64,000 nt of DNA from Ruegeria marisrubri (GCF_001507595.1 NZ_LQBQ01000038.1:1-64000), one strand, 5' to 3'; positions 25,665 through 35,414 are shown, numbered from the stretch's first letter. Translations and numbers: made by a program. The notes: generated by a model not told the origin, from the sequence alone.

Positions 25665-26123
25665 ATGAAGGAACCGATCCTGAAAGCCTGGGAAACGGTC
25701 GTGAAACCGCTGATCCTGCGCCCCAGAGCGGAGCAGGTGGCCGCGCTGTGCGTGCGGCAGAAGGAGGCGGAAAAGGAAGTGCTGCTGGTGACCAGCCGCG
25801 GCACGGGGCGGTGGATCGTGCCCAAGGGCTGGCCGATCGACGGGCTTAACGATGCGGACTCGGCGCTGCGCGAAGCGTGGGAAGAGGCCGGCGTCAAGGA
25901 TGGCAAGGTCAGCGGGGAGCCGGTTGGCCGCTATACCTATGACAAGTTCGTCGGCGGCGGGTTGGCGCAGTCCATCTTGACGAACGTCTATCGCGTCAAT
26001 GTCGGCAAGCTGGCCAAGAAATATCCCGAGTCGAAGCAGCGCAAGCGCAGGTGGGTCAGCCCGAAAGAGGCGGCCAACATGGTCACGGAACCGGAACTGA
26101 AGGCCATTCTGCGCGATCTGTAG
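25665..26123 (+). CDS. Nudix hydrolase (diphosphoinositol/diadenosine polyphosphate phosphohydrolase-like)
   Basis: A 152-residue Nudix protein. The box reads G-x5-L-x7-REAWEEAGV (residues about 54-76), so the metal-coordinating REAWEE is intact while the first glutamate of the consensus is leucine, as in a subgroup that also carries the PKGWP motif seen here (IVPKGWPIDG). It probably cleaves a nucleoside diphosphate-linked compound. It precedes the phosphate permease by 78 bp on the same strand. Confidence 0.9.
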   Translation: MKEPILKAWETVVKPLILRPRAEQVAALCVRQKEAEKEVLLVTSRGTGRWIVPKGWPIDGLNDADSALREAWEEAGVKDGKVSGEPVGRYTYDKFVGGGLAQSILTNVYRVNVGKLAKKYPESKQRKRRWVSPKEAANMVTEPELKAILRDL

Positions 26124-26201
26124 CCGTTTGAAGGGCTGAGTCAGGACAAAATGCTTGTTTCGTGCGCCGCAAGGCTATAGGCGCGGGCGCGGAACAGTAA
26201 G

Positions 26202-27695
26202 ATGGCCCGAAGAACGATGTCCGATACACAAACCCCGAAACAATGGAAAACCCTCGACAAGGATCTCAAACGCATCTCGCGCGTTGAGCAGGCGACGGCC
26301 TATGTCGCGCGCCCGCTGATCACGCCGGGAATCGCGCTGGCCTTCATGGTGCTGGCCGGCATTGCGGCGTCGGTTCTGTTCGGCGGCGTGAACGGCAACC
26401 TGATCGTCGTGGCCGCCGCGGTCTTTGGCGCCTACATGGCGATCAACATCGGCGCCAATGACGTCGCCAACAACATGGGCCCCGCGGTGGGCGCCAACGC
26501 GCTGACCATGGGCGGCGCCATCGCCATCGCCGCCGTTGCCGAAAGCGCCGGGGCGCTGCTGGCGGGCGGCGACGTGGTTTCGACCATCTCCAAGGGCATC
26601 ATCGACCCGACATCGGTCGCGAATGCCGAGGTCTTCATCTGGGCGATGATGGCCGCGTTGATCTCGTCGGCGCTGTGGGTGAACCTGGCGACCTGGGTCG
26701 GCGCGCCGGTTTCCACCACTCATTCGGTCGTCGGCGGAGTCATGGGGGCGGGCATCGCCGCAGCCGGTCTGAGCGCGGTGGACTGGGGCACGATGGGCAA
26801 GATCGCGGCAAGCTGGGTGATCTCTCCGGTCCTCGGCGGGGTGATCGCGGCAGGTTTTCTGGCGCTGATCAAAGCCAAAATCATTTACGTCGAGGACAAG
26901 ATCGCCGCCTCGCGCCGCTGGGTGCCGATCCTTGTCGCCATCATGGCCGGAGCCTTTGCCACCTATCTGGCGATCAAGGGGTTCAAGCGGATCATCAAGA
27001 TCGACCTGCAGGTTGCGCTGGCAATCGGGCTGGCTGCGGGCGTTGCCGTCTGGGCCGTCACCGTTCCGCTGATCCGCAAGCAGTCCGAGGGGCTGGAGAA
27101 CCGGACCAAGTCGATCAAGACGCTGTTCGGCCTGCCACTGGTGATCTCGGCGGGGCTGCTCAGCTTTGCGCACGGAGCCAATGACGTGGCCAACGCGGTG
27201 GGGCCGCTGGCGGCCATCGTGCATGCGACCGAGTTCGGTGACTTTGCGGCCAAGGTCTCGATCCCCTCGTGGGTCATGATCATCGGCGCCTTCGGCATCT
27301 CGTTCGGGCTGTTCCTGTTCGGCCCCAAGCTGATACGCATGGTAGGCAGCCAGATCACCAAGCTGAACCCGATGCGGGCCTATTGCGTCGCCCTGTCGGC
27401 GGCGATCACGGTTATCGTGGCAAGCTGGCTGGGCCTGCCGGTCAGCTCGACCCATATCGCCGTGGGCGGCGTGTTCGGCGTGGGTTTCTTCCGCGAGTGG
27501 CACTCGGATCGCCGCCGGAGGAACTCGAACAAGCACCGTCCGCCCGAAAAGCGTCTTGCCCCCGAAGAACGGCAGCGCCGGAAGCTGGTGCGCCGGTCGC
27601 ATTTCATGACGGTCATCGCCGCATGGGTGATCACCGTTCCGGCGGCGGCGATTATGTCGGGGCTGATCTTCCTGTTGCTGAACGCGATCGTCTGA
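26202..27695 (+). CDS. pit: Inorganic phosphate permease (PiT family)
   Basis: A 497-residue inner-membrane transporter of the PiT/PNP family. Both halves carry the duplicated signature: GANDVANNMGPAVGANALT near residue 86 and GANDVANAVGPLAA near residue 325, each followed by a VSTTHS or VSSTHI motif. About ten membrane segments surround a charged cytoplasmic loop (about 425-465). It takes up phosphate with protons or sodium. ATG 26202 or ATG 26217 could be the start; the N-terminal about 40 residues are cytoplasmic. No phoU-like gene is adjacent. Confidence 0.95.
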   Translation: MARRTMSDTQTPKQWKTLDKDLKRISRVEQATAYVARPLITPGIALAFMVLAGIAASVLFGGVNGNLIVVAAAVFGAYMAINIGANDVANNMGPAVGANALTMGGAIAIAAVAESAGALLAGGDVVSTISKGIIDPTSVANAEVFIWAMMAALISSALWVNLATWVGAPVSTTHSVVGGVMGAGIAAAGLSAVDWGTMGKIAASWVISPVLGGVIAAGFLALIKAKIIYVEDKIAASRRWVPILVAIMAGAFATYLAIKGFKRIIKIDLQVALAIGLAAGVAVWAVTVPLIRKQSEGLENRTKSIKTLFGLPLVISAGLLSFAHGANDVANAVGPLAAIVHATEFGDFAAKVSIPSWVMIIGAFGISFGLFLFGPKLIRMVGSQITKLNPMRAYCVALSAAITVIVASWLGLPVSSTHIAVGGVFGVGFFREWHSDRRRRNSNKHRPPEKRLAPEERQRRKLVRRSHFMTVIAAWVITVPAAAIMSGLIFLLLNAIV

Positions 27696-27713
27696 GGGAA
27701 CTGGCCGAACGCT

Positions 27714-28703
27714 TCAGGGACGAATCTCGGCCGGCCTCAGGCCGCTGGAGCGACCCGGATCGGCGTTGGCCTCGGAAACAAGTGCGGCGACCCGCGCGCA
27801 GATGGGCGCGGGTCGCCTTTGTTGTTCTGCCAGACGGATGATCTCGCCCTGCAGGCTGTCGATCTCGGTCGGGCGGCCTGCCATGAGGTCATAGGCCATC
27901 GAGGTCCGGGCGGTCGGGTCGATGGTCAGCATCCGCGCGGCGATGCGCGAGAAAAGCGGCGTCGGCAGGCGCAGGACATGCGGCACCAGCCACGCGGGCA
28001 GCGGCGTGGTAGAAGCGACCTCGATGCCCGCCGATTTCAGGATGCCCAGCGCCTCGGACATCTGGTCGGCCATCAGGCGGCGCCAGTCGCGGTCGAGCAG
28101 CTGCTCGCGCAGGGTCAGGCCCGACAGGGCGTTGAGCGCGTTGTTGAGATTGAGGAGCAGCTTGCCCCATCGCACGGCCTCGATGCGGTCGCTCTCGGCC
28201 ACCGCGAGTTGCGGCACCGACAGGGCGCGGGCGAGATCGCCTGCCCCCGTTTCGATGATGATGTCGCCCGAGGTCGCCCGGTGCCATGTGGCCGGGCCGG
28301 TGGGGACCACGTTGAAGGGAACCATGCCTGCGCGCAGGTCGCGTCCGGGCAGATGGGCGCGCAGGGTCCGGGCATTGTCCATGCCGTTCTGCCAAGACAG
28401 GACCGGCGCGCTTGGCGGCGCGTGGCGCGCGATGAGGTCGGCCATCGCGGCGGTTGCGCCCGATTTGACCGTGACGATCACGAGATCGGCCGCCCCGAGG
28501 GCCGCGGGGTCGTCCGTCAGGGTGAAGCGGTCGGCGGCAAGGGTCTGTCGCAGGCCGGAATAGTCCGAGACCGTCAGGCCGTTCGACCGGATTTCATCCA
28601 GGATGCGGGGGCGGCCCAGCAGGGTGACGTCATGGCCGCCCGCGGCCAGAAGCCCCCCGCAGAAGCAGCCGATGCTGCCGGCGCCTGCTATCGCGATCCT
28701 CAT
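27714..28703 (-). CDS. panE: 2-dehydropantoate 2-reductase family protein (ApbA/PanE)
   Basis: A 329-residue protein with N-terminal NADPH-binding GAGSIGCFCGG and the family's catalytic lysine in VRWGKLLLNLNNALNAL. It matches ketopantoate reductases, which make pantoate for coenzyme A. Several paralogues of this family exist in proteobacteria with other 2-oxo acid substrates, so the gene name is provisional. A good site (GGGGAGGGGCC) precedes the ATG at 28703. It converges with pit at an 18-bp gap and follows argF by 89 bp in the same direction. Confidence 0.85.
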   Translation of the reverse strand: MRIAIAGAGSIGCFCGGLLAAGGHDVTLLGRPRILDEIRSNGLTVSDYSGLRQTLAADRFTLTDDPAALGAADLVIVTVKSGATAAMADLIARHAPPSAPVLSWQNGMDNARTLRAHLPGRDLRAGMVPFNVVPTGPATWHRATSGDIIIETGAGDLARALSVPQLAVAESDRIEAVRWGKLLLNLNNALNALSGLTLREQLLDRDWRRLMADQMSEALGILKSAGIEVASTTPLPAWLVPHVLRLPTPLFSRIAARMLTIDPTARTSMAYDLMAGRPTEIDSLQGEIIRLAEQQRRPAPICARVAALVSEANADPGRSSGLRPAEIRP

Positions 28704-28792
28704 GGCCCCTCCCCCGGTCGGTCCCCGTCAAGGATGCGGCGGGAGGGGCGGCCGGGCAAGCCCGGCGCGGCATGACGTGGCGGCGGGCGCCG

Positions 28793-29719
28793 TCAGACGC
28801 CGAGGCACCAGCGCATGATGGCCTTTTGCGCGTGCAGGCGGTTTTCGGCCTCGTCGAAGATCACCGAGTGCGGCCCGTCCATCACCTCGGAGGTCGCTTC
28901 CTCCTCGCGGTGGGCGGGCAGGCAGTGCATGAACAGCGCGTCGGGCTTGGCATGCGACATGAGTTCGGCGTTGACCTGGTAGGGTCTCAGCAGGTTGTGG
29001 CGGCGTTCCTTGGCCGACTGGGAATCGTGCATCGAGACCCAGGTGTCGGCCACCACCAGATCGGCGCCTTCGACCGCCTTGAACGGGTCGCGCTCGACCA
29101 CCACCTTCGAGCCTTTCTGGCGGGCAAAGCCCATGAACTCTTCCTCGGGGTCGAACTGGGCCGGTCCGGTGAAGGTCAGGTCGAAGCCGAACTGGCCCGC
29201 CGCGTGCAGGAAGGAGGCGCAGACATTGTTGCCATCGCCTGCCCAGACGACCTTCTTGCCCTTGATCGGGCCGCGGTGTTCCTCGTAGGTCAGAACGTCA
29301 GCCATGATCTGGCAGGGATGCGTGCGGTCGGTCAGGCCATTGATGACGGGGACGTCGGCGTATTCGGCCATCTCGGTCAGGATGGTTTCGTCGAAGGTGC
29401 GGATCATGATCATGTCCACGTAGCGCGACAGGACACGGGCGGTGTCGGCGATGGTTTCGCCGTGGCCCAGCTGCATGTCCTTGCCCGACAGCACCATGGT
29501 CTCGCCGCCCATCTGGCGCACGCCCACGTCGAAGGAGACACGGGTGCGGGTCGAGGGTTTTTCGAAGATCAGCGCGACCATGCGGCCCGCCAGCGGCTGT
29601 TCGTCATCGGGCGCGGCCTTGGGGCGGCCGAGGCGGGCCTTTTTCATGGCGCCGGCCTGGTCGATCATGGACCGCAGCGCGGCTTCGTCGGTTTTGTGGA
29701 TGTCGAGAAAATGGTTCAT
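28793..29719 (-). CDS. argF: Ornithine carbamoyltransferase
   Basis: A 308-residue OTCase. It shows the carbamoyl-phosphate motif [13 protein letters not shown], the substrate-binding [11 protein letters not shown], the DTWVSMHDS ornithine loop and the catalytic [10 protein letters not shown]. It makes citrulline from ornithine and carbamoyl phosphate. It lies downstream of argD on the same strand with only the copy B repeat between them, so they form an arginine biosynthesis pair. carB appears at the far right of the window. Confidence 0.97.
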   Translation of the reverse strand: MNHFLDIHKTDEAALRSMIDQAGAMKKARLGRPKAAPDDEQPLAGRMVALIFEKPSTRTRVSFDVGVRQMGGETMVLSGKDMQLGHGETIADTARVLSRYVDMIMIRTFDETILTEMAEYADVPVINGLTDRTHPCQIMADVLTYEEHRGPIKGKKVVWAGDGNNVCASFLHAAGQFGFDLTFTGPAQFDPEEEFMGFARQKGSKVVVERDPFKAVEGADLVVADTWVSMHDSQSAKERRHNLLRPYQVNAELMSHAKPDALFMHCLPAHREEEATSEVMDGPHSVIFDEAENRLHAQKAIMRWCLGV

Positions 29720-29748
29720 GTCGGTTCGTTTCCTGGCTGTCGGTTGCC

Positions 29749-29794
29749 GGGGGCGCTGCCCCCGGACCCCCGGAGTATTTGGGAAAAGATGAAG
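29749..29794 (-). repeat. Intergenic repeat copy B (GGGGGCGCTGCCCCC ... AAGATGAAG)
   Basis: It has the same GGGGGCGCTGCCCCC core as copy A (29749-29763), followed by CCCCCGGAGTATTTGG and GAAAAGATGAAG, shared with copy C. It fills almost the whole argD-argF gap and starts one base after the argD stop codon. In the direction of transcription it reads CTTCATCTTTTCCC then a GC-rich hairpin. Confidence 0.75.
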
Positions 29795-29795
29795 A

Positions 29796-30983
29796 TCAGG
29801 CGGAGGCGAGCTGTGTCTCGATCTGTTGGGCGGCCTTGTCGAGGCGGATCAAGGCCTGGGCGATGTCGTCCTCGGTCAGCGTCAGGGGCGGCAGCAGGCG
29901 GATCACGTTGTCGGCGGCTGGGACGGTGATGACGAGGTTGTCATAACCCGCCTGCACAACGTCGGCGTTGGGCGCCTTGCATTTCAGGCCCAGCATCAGG
30001 CCCGTGCCGCGGACCTCTTCGAACACGTCGGGGTGATCGGCAATCAGCCCTTCGAGTTTCTGGCGCAGCAGGCCCGCCTTGCGGTTGACGCCTTCGAGGA
30101 AGGCGGGCGTCGCGACGTGATCCAGCACCACGCGGCCCACCGCGCAGCCCAGCGGGTTGCCACCATAGGTCGAGCCGTGGGTGCCGGCGGTCATGCCGCT
30201 GGCGGCCTCTTCGGTCGCCAGCACCGCGCCCAGCGGGAAGCCGCCGCCGATGCCCTTGGCCACCATCATGATGTCGGGGGTGATGCCGGCCCATTCATGG
30301 GCAAAGAGCTTGCCGGTGCGGCCGACGCCGCATTGTACCTCGTCGAGGATCAGCAGCAGGCCGTTGTCGTCGCAGATCTGGCGCAGGGCCCTGAGTTCGG
30401 CGTCGGGGACCGGTCGGATGCCGCCCTCGCCCTGGATGGGCTCGATCAGGATGGCGGCGGTCTTGTCGCTGATGGCGTCGGTCACAGCGTCCAGATCGCC
30501 GAAGGCCACATGCACGAAACCGGGCAGCAGCGGGCCGAAGCCCTGGGTCATCTTTTCCGATCCGGCGGCGGCGATGCCCGCCGAGGAGCGGCCGTGGAAG
30601 GCGCCTTCGAAGGTGATGATCTCGACCCGCTCGGGCTGGCCCTTGTCGTAGAAATGCTTGCGGGCCATTTTCACAGCCAGTTCGCAGGATTCCGTGCCGG
30701 AATTGGTGAAGAACACCGTGTCGGCAAAGGTATGTTCGACCAGCTTGTCGGCCAGCGCCTGCTGCTGCGGGATCTGATAGAGGTTCGAGACATGCCAGAC
30801 CGCATGGGCCTGCTGCGTCAGCGCCTCGACCAGGGCCGGGTGGGCATGGCCCAGCGCGTTCACGGCGATGCCGGCGCCCAGGTCCAGGAAACGTCGTCCG
30901 TCGGCCTCGGTCAGCCAGGCGCCTTCGCCCTTGACGAAGGTCAGGGGCGCACGGTTGTAGGTCGGCAGAACGGACGGGATCAT
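29796..30983 (-). CDS. argD: Acetylornithine aminotransferase
   Basis: A 395-residue class III PLP aminotransferase. Typical sites are [20 protein letters not shown], the [15 protein letters not shown] acid-binding aspartate, and the PLP lysine in [15 protein letters not shown]. It makes N-acetylornithine (and probably N-succinyl-diaminopimelate) for arginine and lysine synthesis. The ATG at 30983 has AAGGAT upstream; 32 extra upstream residues are rejected. It leads the argD-argF unit. Confidence 0.96.
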   Translation of the reverse strand: MIPSVLPTYNRAPLTFVKGEGAWLTEADGRRFLDLGAGIAVNALGHAHPALVEALTQQAHAVWHVSNLYQIPQQQALADKLVEHTFADTVFFTNSGTESCELAVKMARKHFYDKGQPERVEIITFEGAFHGRSSAGIAAAGSEKMTQGFGPLLPGFVHVAFGDLDAVTDAISDKTAAILIEPIQGEGGIRPVPDAELRALRQICDDNGLLLILDEVQCGVGRTGKLFAHEWAGITPDIMMVAKGIGGGFPLGAVLATEEAASGMTAGTHGSTYGGNPLGCAVGRVVLDHVATPAFLEGVNRKAGLLRQKLEGLIADHPDVFEEVRGTGLMLGLKCKAPNADVVQAGYDNLVITVPAADNVIRLLPPLTLTEDDIAQALIRLDKAAQQIETQLASA

Positions 30984-31071
30984 GGGATCATCCTTTTCAT
31001 CTGGTTTGAGCCCAAGTGAGTGATACACGGGGGCCGGGTTCGTCAACTGGTTTGATGGAGGGTGCGCGGAT

Positions 31072-31212
31072 ATGATCACCGCGCGCGATCAGGCGGGCCG
31101 GTTACGCAAAATGGCGTCGGCGTCGGAGAGGCGTGTTATGCGCGTGCTTGATCATGCGGGCCTTGTAGAGGCATATCGCCCGGCTGAAAAGCCGGTAAAT
31201 CTCGGCTGTTGA
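31072..31212 (+). CDS. Possible small basic protein (46 residues)
   Basis: An ATG at 31072 with GGAGG about 10 bases upstream opens 46 codons ([24 protein letters not shown]..., ending NLGC) in the gap between the two leftward genes argD and cyclase. The sequence is compositionally protein-like and basic, without hydrophobic segment. I recognise no family. It could be chance, since its 3' end touches the cyclase terminator. Confidence 0.25.
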   Translation: MITARDQAGRLRKMASASERRVMRVLDHAGLVEAYRPAEKPVNLGC

Positions 31213-31234
31213 AAAAACCGCCGGTCAGACCGGC
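31212..31234 (-). terminator. Intrinsic terminator overlapping the cyclase stop codon
   Basis: On the minus strand GCCGGT-CTG-ACCGGC is followed by GGTTTTTT. The stop codon TGA lies inside the hairpin, so termination and the end of the reading frame coincide. The stem is 6 bp. Confidence 0.75.
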
Positions 31235-32988
31235 AGGCCCGCGGAAAGCAGGCTCTGCCGGATGCGTTCGGGCGTTCGCGGACTGAGATAGGGCTGGCGG
31301 TCGGTATAGGCCGTGGCGGAGAAATCCGGGTCCAGCGAGAGGATGCGGCGGCTTGCCTCGCCAGCGGCCTCAAGGTCTCCGGCCAAGGCGTGGCTGCTGC
31401 ACAGGGTGACCAGCGGTTCGAGCTGCTTGTGGTCGATGTCGCGCGCGGCTTGGGCCACGCGGATCGCCTGTTGCAGCTGACCCTTGTCGCGGTGGCCGAC
31501 CGCCAGCATGTTCACCATGGAGGGCGGGTGCGCCATGCGGATGCGCAGGGCCTCACGCGCGTGCTTGATGCCCGCGTCGCAGTCGCCGGAAAATGTCTCG
31601 GTGCGGCCCAGCTGCGAGATCGCGAAGGGACAGTTCGAGCGATAGGCCACGCCCTGCCGCGACAGGATCAGGCTTTGCTCGTGCCGGCGTTCATTCAGGC
31701 TGATCGCCGCCAGGACCGCGTGGCCGAGGCCGTTGTTGCCCTCGGGCAGGGACACGGCCTGTTCCGACCAGCATTTGGCCTGTTCCATCTCTGCGGCGGG
31801 GTCCTGCCCCCAGCCCTCGACTGCCAAGGCGTAGTGCAGCAGCGACAGGTAACATGCGCCCAAGGCGCTTTCGGGATGCACCTGTGCGAGCGTCCGGAAA
31901 TGCGGAATGGCGGCGCGGCAGGCGCCCTGGTTCCATTCATAGAGGTCGTTGATGCCGCGCAGGAAATGTTCCCAGGCGTCGGGCGTGTCGAGGCCGACGG
32001 TGAAATCGCTGGCCACGTGCCCGCCGACCAGCCGGACGCTGAGGGCGCTGGCGACCTCGCGCGCGATGTCGTCCTGCAACGCGAAGACGTCCGAGAGGTC
32101 GCGGTCGTACCGGTCGGCCCAGATCGCGTTCCCCGTGGCCAGTTCGGTGACCTGCACGCTGGCCCGGACCCGTGCGCCGGCGGTCTGGACCGCCCCTTCC
32201 AGAGCGAAACTGACCGGGACGCTGGCCAAAGCCTCGGCGGCCGAGGCCTCGCCGTTGCGATAGCCGGGATGGCGGCAGGCATTCACGAGGAAGATGTTGG
32301 AGAGCTGCACGAGCAGGGTCTGGATGCCCAGCGCGATGCCGTCGGCCACGAAGGCGGCCTCGTTCCCCGGGGTGAGATTGCGGAAGGGCAGGATCGCGAT
32401 CGAGGGGCGCCGGGGCGCGATGGGCAGCGGGCTGCCTGCGGCGATCCGCACGCCCCCGCCGAAACCGCGCAGGCGAAAGACCCGCACGGGCCTCTCGATA
32501 TTCTTGAGGGCGCGTTCGCCCATGTCCTCGACATCCAGTTCCATCTGGCCGCGCACATGCTGGACGACGGGTTCGGAGAGGCAGATCCCGCCGGGGTCGG
32601 ATTCGGTCTGAAGCCGCGCGGCGAGGTTCACGCCGCTGCCGAAGATGTCATCCTCTTCGTGGATGACATCGCCGACATTGATGCCGATGCGAAACTCGAT
32701 GCGCTTGTCGTCGGGGATGGGCGCGTTGCGGGCGGCCATCTGTTTCTGGAACTCCACGCTGCACCGGACCGCCTCGATCGCGCTGGGAAACTCGATCAGG
32801 AAACCGTCACCCATCGTCTTGACGATGCGCCCGCCGTGGCGGGTTATCAGATCGTCGATCAACTCGCGCCTGTGGCTTCGCAGGGCCTCGAGCGTGCCTT
32901 CCTCGTCCCGGCCCATCAGGCGCGCGTAGCCCGCGACATCGGCCGAGACGACTGCCGCGAGACGGCGTTCGGATGATGGTTCGGTCAT
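31225..32988 (-). CDS. Class III adenylate/guanylate cyclase with TolB-like and TPR regions
   Basis: A 587-residue cytoplasmic signalling enzyme. The N-terminal cyclase domain (about 1-180) has both metal aspartates, D17 (SADVAGYARLMG) and D61 (TMGDGFLIEF), and the IFGSGVNLAARLQ strand. A TolB/FlgO-like segment starting PSIAILPFRNLTPG (about 208) and TPR-like helices (about 370-570) follow. This arrangement is common in rhizobia and roseobacters and probably yields cAMP under protein-protein control. No membrane segment is seen. CAGGAGG precedes the start. It diverges from the MFS gene over 255 bp. Confidence 0.9.
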   Translation of the reverse strand: MTEPSSERRLAAVVSADVAGYARLMGRDEEGTLEALRSHRRELIDDLITRHGGRIVKTMGDGFLIEFPSAIEAVRCSVEFQKQMAARNAPIPDDKRIEFRIGINVGDVIHEEDDIFGSGVNLAARLQTESDPGGICLSEPVVQHVRGQMELDVEDMGERALKNIERPVRVFRLRGFGGGVRIAAGSPLPIAPRRPSIAILPFRNLTPGNEAAFVADGIALGIQTLLVQLSNIFLVNACRHPGYRNGEASAAEALASVPVSFALEGAVQTAGARVRASVQVTELATGNAIWADRYDRDLSDVFALQDDIAREVASALSVRLVGGHVASDFTVGLDTPDAWEHFLRGINDLYEWNQGACRAAIPHFRTLAQVHPESALGACYLSLLHYALAVEGWGQDPAAEMEQAKCWSEQAVSLPEGNNGLGHAVLAAISLNERRHEQSLILSRQGVAYRSNCPFAISQLGRTETFSGDCDAGIKHAREALRIRMAHPPSMVNMLAVGHRDKGQLQQAIRVAQAARDIDHKQLEPLVTLCSSHALAGDLEAAGEASRRILSLDPDFSATAYTDRQPYLSPRTPERIRQSLLSAGLPV

Positions 32989-33243
32989 CTCGGCCTCCTG
33001 CCCTGTGGGTGTCCAGTATAGCGCGTTCGGGGCCGGATCAGAAATGCGAGTGGCAGCGGGGCCGAATCGGCAATGGGCCTGCACGCCGAAAATCCCCTGG
33101 CGCATGGCGGGCCGAACGTTCCGCCGGGGCCTGCGGGCAAAAAAGCGTGACCGAGGTCTGCGCGCGACGCGGGTGTCGCATTCCTTCAAGAAGCCGCCCG
33201 TCCGGCACGCAATCTGGGCCAAGTTGGTTAGAGAGATTGTGTC
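32989..33243. promoter_or_regulatory. Divergent promoter region, cyclase / MFS gene
   Basis: These 255 bases separate the leftward cyclase gene and the rightward MFS gene and should contain both promoters. A reading frame across it (33005-33349) has no family similarity and runs into the MFS gene in another phase. No clear dyad is seen. Confidence 0.35.
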
Positions 33244-34485
33244 ATGCACGAGCGCCGAATTCCCGAATGGGTCCGTCACGCCCCCGCCCCATCGGTGCGG
33301 GATTTCGGCATACTTGCCGGTCTCGAGGCCGTGGTGCGGGGGATCCTGATCTCGGTCTTTCCGCTGATCATGTACCGGGCACTGCAGGACGCGGCCACGG
33401 TATCGTTCCTGTATTTCCTCGTCGGGGTCATCTCGCTGGTGGCCGGGATGCTGGTACCCTTCGCCATTCGTTACGTGCCGCGGCGCTGGGCCTATACGGC
33501 GGGCGGGCTGATGTTCATGGTCAGCGCCGGTCTGGCGGTGCAGGGCAGCGCCGAGGCGGTGGTGGCGGCGCTGGCGCTGAACACGGTGGCCGCCGTCGTC
33601 ACCTTCATCTGTTTCAACGCCTATGTGCTGGACTATATCGAGCGCATCGAGCTTGGCCGCTGCGAGACCAGCCGGATGTTCTACAGCGCCCTGGGCTGGA
33701 CCGGCGGCCCGATGGCGGGCGTTCTGCTGATGGAGGTGTGGGCCCCTGCCCCCTTTGTCGTCAGCGCCTGCGCCGCCGCGGTCATGCTGGTGGTGTTCTG
33801 GGCGATGCGGCTGGGGAATGGCAAGCTGATCACCAAGGCGAGGGGACAGGCGCGCAACCCGTTTGCCTTTCTGCCACGGTTCTTTGCGCAGCCGCGGCTG
33901 GTCGCGGGCTAGATGTTCGCGATGATCCGGTCCTGCGGGTGGTGGATCTATATCGTTTACCTGCCGATCTTCGCCATTCAGAACGGGCTGGGCGAGCAGC
34001 TGGGCGGCATCCTGCTGTCGGTGACCAACGGAATGCTGTTTGCCGCGCCGCTGATCCTGCGCTGGGTGCAGGGCCGGTCGCTGCGCTCGGCGGTGCGGAT
34101 CGGCTTTGCCGCCGCGGGGCTGTGTTTCGGGCTTGCCGGGGCGCTGGCGAATTGGCCCGTGGTCACGGTCGCGGCGCTGGTGCTGGGCTCGATCTGGCTG
34201 ATCGTGCTGGATATCTGCGCGGGCCTGCCCTTCCTGATGGCGGTCAAGCCCTCGGAACGCACCGAGATGTCGGCGATCTATTCCAGCTATCGCGACGTGT
34301 CGGGGATACTGACGCCCGGCGTGGCCTCGGTGGTGCTGCTGTTTGCGCCGGTGGCCGGGGTCTTCGCGGCGGGCGGACTGGCGATGTTCGCCGCCTGGTC
34401 CATCGCGGCCCGGCTGCACCCACGGCTGGGGCGCCCGCGCAAGGCGTTCCAGCCGGGCGCCCTGGCCGAACCCGAAGCCGCCTAG
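33244..34485 (+). pseudogene. MFS transporter interrupted by an in-frame TAG
   Basis: The reading phase codes a 12-TM-like MFS protein of 412 residues but is split by TAG at 33910-33912. The first part (222 residues, about six membrane segments) ends FAQPRLVAG. The second part opens directly after the stop with ATG, MFAMIRSCGWWIYIVYLPIFA, and holds the remaining segments (190 residues). The change TGG to TAG would be a single base. The gene is otherwise intact, with ordinary codon use and no other stop, so the loss is recent, or the stop is read through, or it is a sequencing error. Substrate unknown. Confidence 0.78.
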
Positions 34486-35285
34486 GCCTTGAGGCGGTAG
34501 CCGGTTCTGAGCATCTGCCAGACGACGAGGCAGACCGCGGCGGTCGCCCCGGTACAGATGGCAAGCCCCAGCAGCGGAGAACTGTCCGAGACGCCGATCA
34601 TGCCAAAGCGCAGCCCGTCGATCAGGTAGAACACCGGGTTGGCGTGGGTCACGCGGTAGAGGACCGGCGGCAGCGCCTCGACCGAGTAGAATGTGCCCGA
34701 CAGGAAGGCCAGCGGCGTGACGATGAAATTGGTGATCGCGGCCATCTGGTCGAACTTGTTGGCGAACACGCCGGCAAAGAGGCCCAACGCCCCCATGAAG
34801 GCACCGCCCAGCAGCACGAAAACCGCCGCCACCAGCGGATGTTCGGGGGTGATACCGAGAACCAGCGCCAGCGCCAGCCCGACGCAGAGCGCGATCAGTG
34901 CGCCGCGCGCCACCGCCCCGGCCAGATAGCCCAGCAGGATCTCGAGCGGCGACAGCGGCGGCATCAGCGTATCGACGATATTGCCCTGCACCTTGGAGAT
35001 CACCATCGAGGACGAGGTATTGGCAAAGGCGTTCTGGATCACCGTCATCATCATGATCCCCGGCGCAAGGAAGGTCAGGAAGGGCACGCCCATCACGTCC
35101 GGGCGGCCCGGGCCGACGGCAATGTTGAAGATCACCAGGAACAGGCCGGCGGTGACCAGCGGCGCCAGCAGCGTCTGCGTCCACACCGCGAGGAAGCGCA
35201 GCACTTCGCGCTTGCCCAGCGTGTAGAGGCCCATCCAGTTGAACCGGCCGAACCGATGCACATCCTGATCGACGAAATTCTCCAT
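34482..35285 (-). CDS. ABC-2 type transporter permease
   Basis: A 267-residue membrane protein with six hydrophobic segments and the ABC-2 signature around FIVTPLAFLSGTFYSVEALPP. Such permeases export lipids, polysaccharides or drugs with a separate ATPase. No ATPase gene is adjacent, so the partner lies elsewhere. Its sequence resembles the YadH/DrrB type rather than KpsM, although a capsule ATPase lacking its permease occurs at 44514. The ATG at 35285 has GAGGG upstream. It converges with the MFS gene by a 4-bp overlap. Confidence 0.88.
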   Translation of the reverse strand: MENFVDQDVHRFGRFNWMGLYTLGKREVLRFLAVWTQTLLAPLVTAGLFLVIFNIAVGPGRPDVMGVPFLTFLAPGIMMMTVIQNAFANTSSSMVISKVQGNIVDTLMPPLSPLEILLGYLAGAVARGALIALCVGLALALVLGITPEHPLVAAVFVLLGGAFMGALGLFAGVFANKFDQMAAITNFIVTPLAFLSGTFYSVEALPPVLYRVTHANPVFYLIDGLRFGMIGVSDSSPLLGLAICTGATAAVCLVVWQMLRTGYRLKA

Positions 35286-35414
35286 GTCCAAGCCCTCGCG
35301 TGATTCGAAGATGCCTTGTAACTCGACGAACAGTGACTAGAATAGAGAGACAAGACGAATTCCCGAAGGCGGCCGCGAAATCCGGGCCGCTTTCCCGCTT
35401 TTGAGAGGCTACCC

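Noticed and set aside
31390..32976. 528-codon plus-strand frame opposite the cyclase gene
   Set aside because: It is a shadow of the cyclase, whose catalytic aspartates and other motifs are all in place.
33005..33349. 114-codon frame in the cyclase/MFS divergent region
   Set aside because: No ribosome site or family similarity, and it runs into the MFS gene in another phase.
31225..34482. Apparent 1319-codon minus-strand frame joining the ABC-2 region and the cyclase
   Set aside because: Only the cyclase part from ATG 32988 is real; the upstream part is out of phase with the ABC-2 gene and antisense to the MFS gene.
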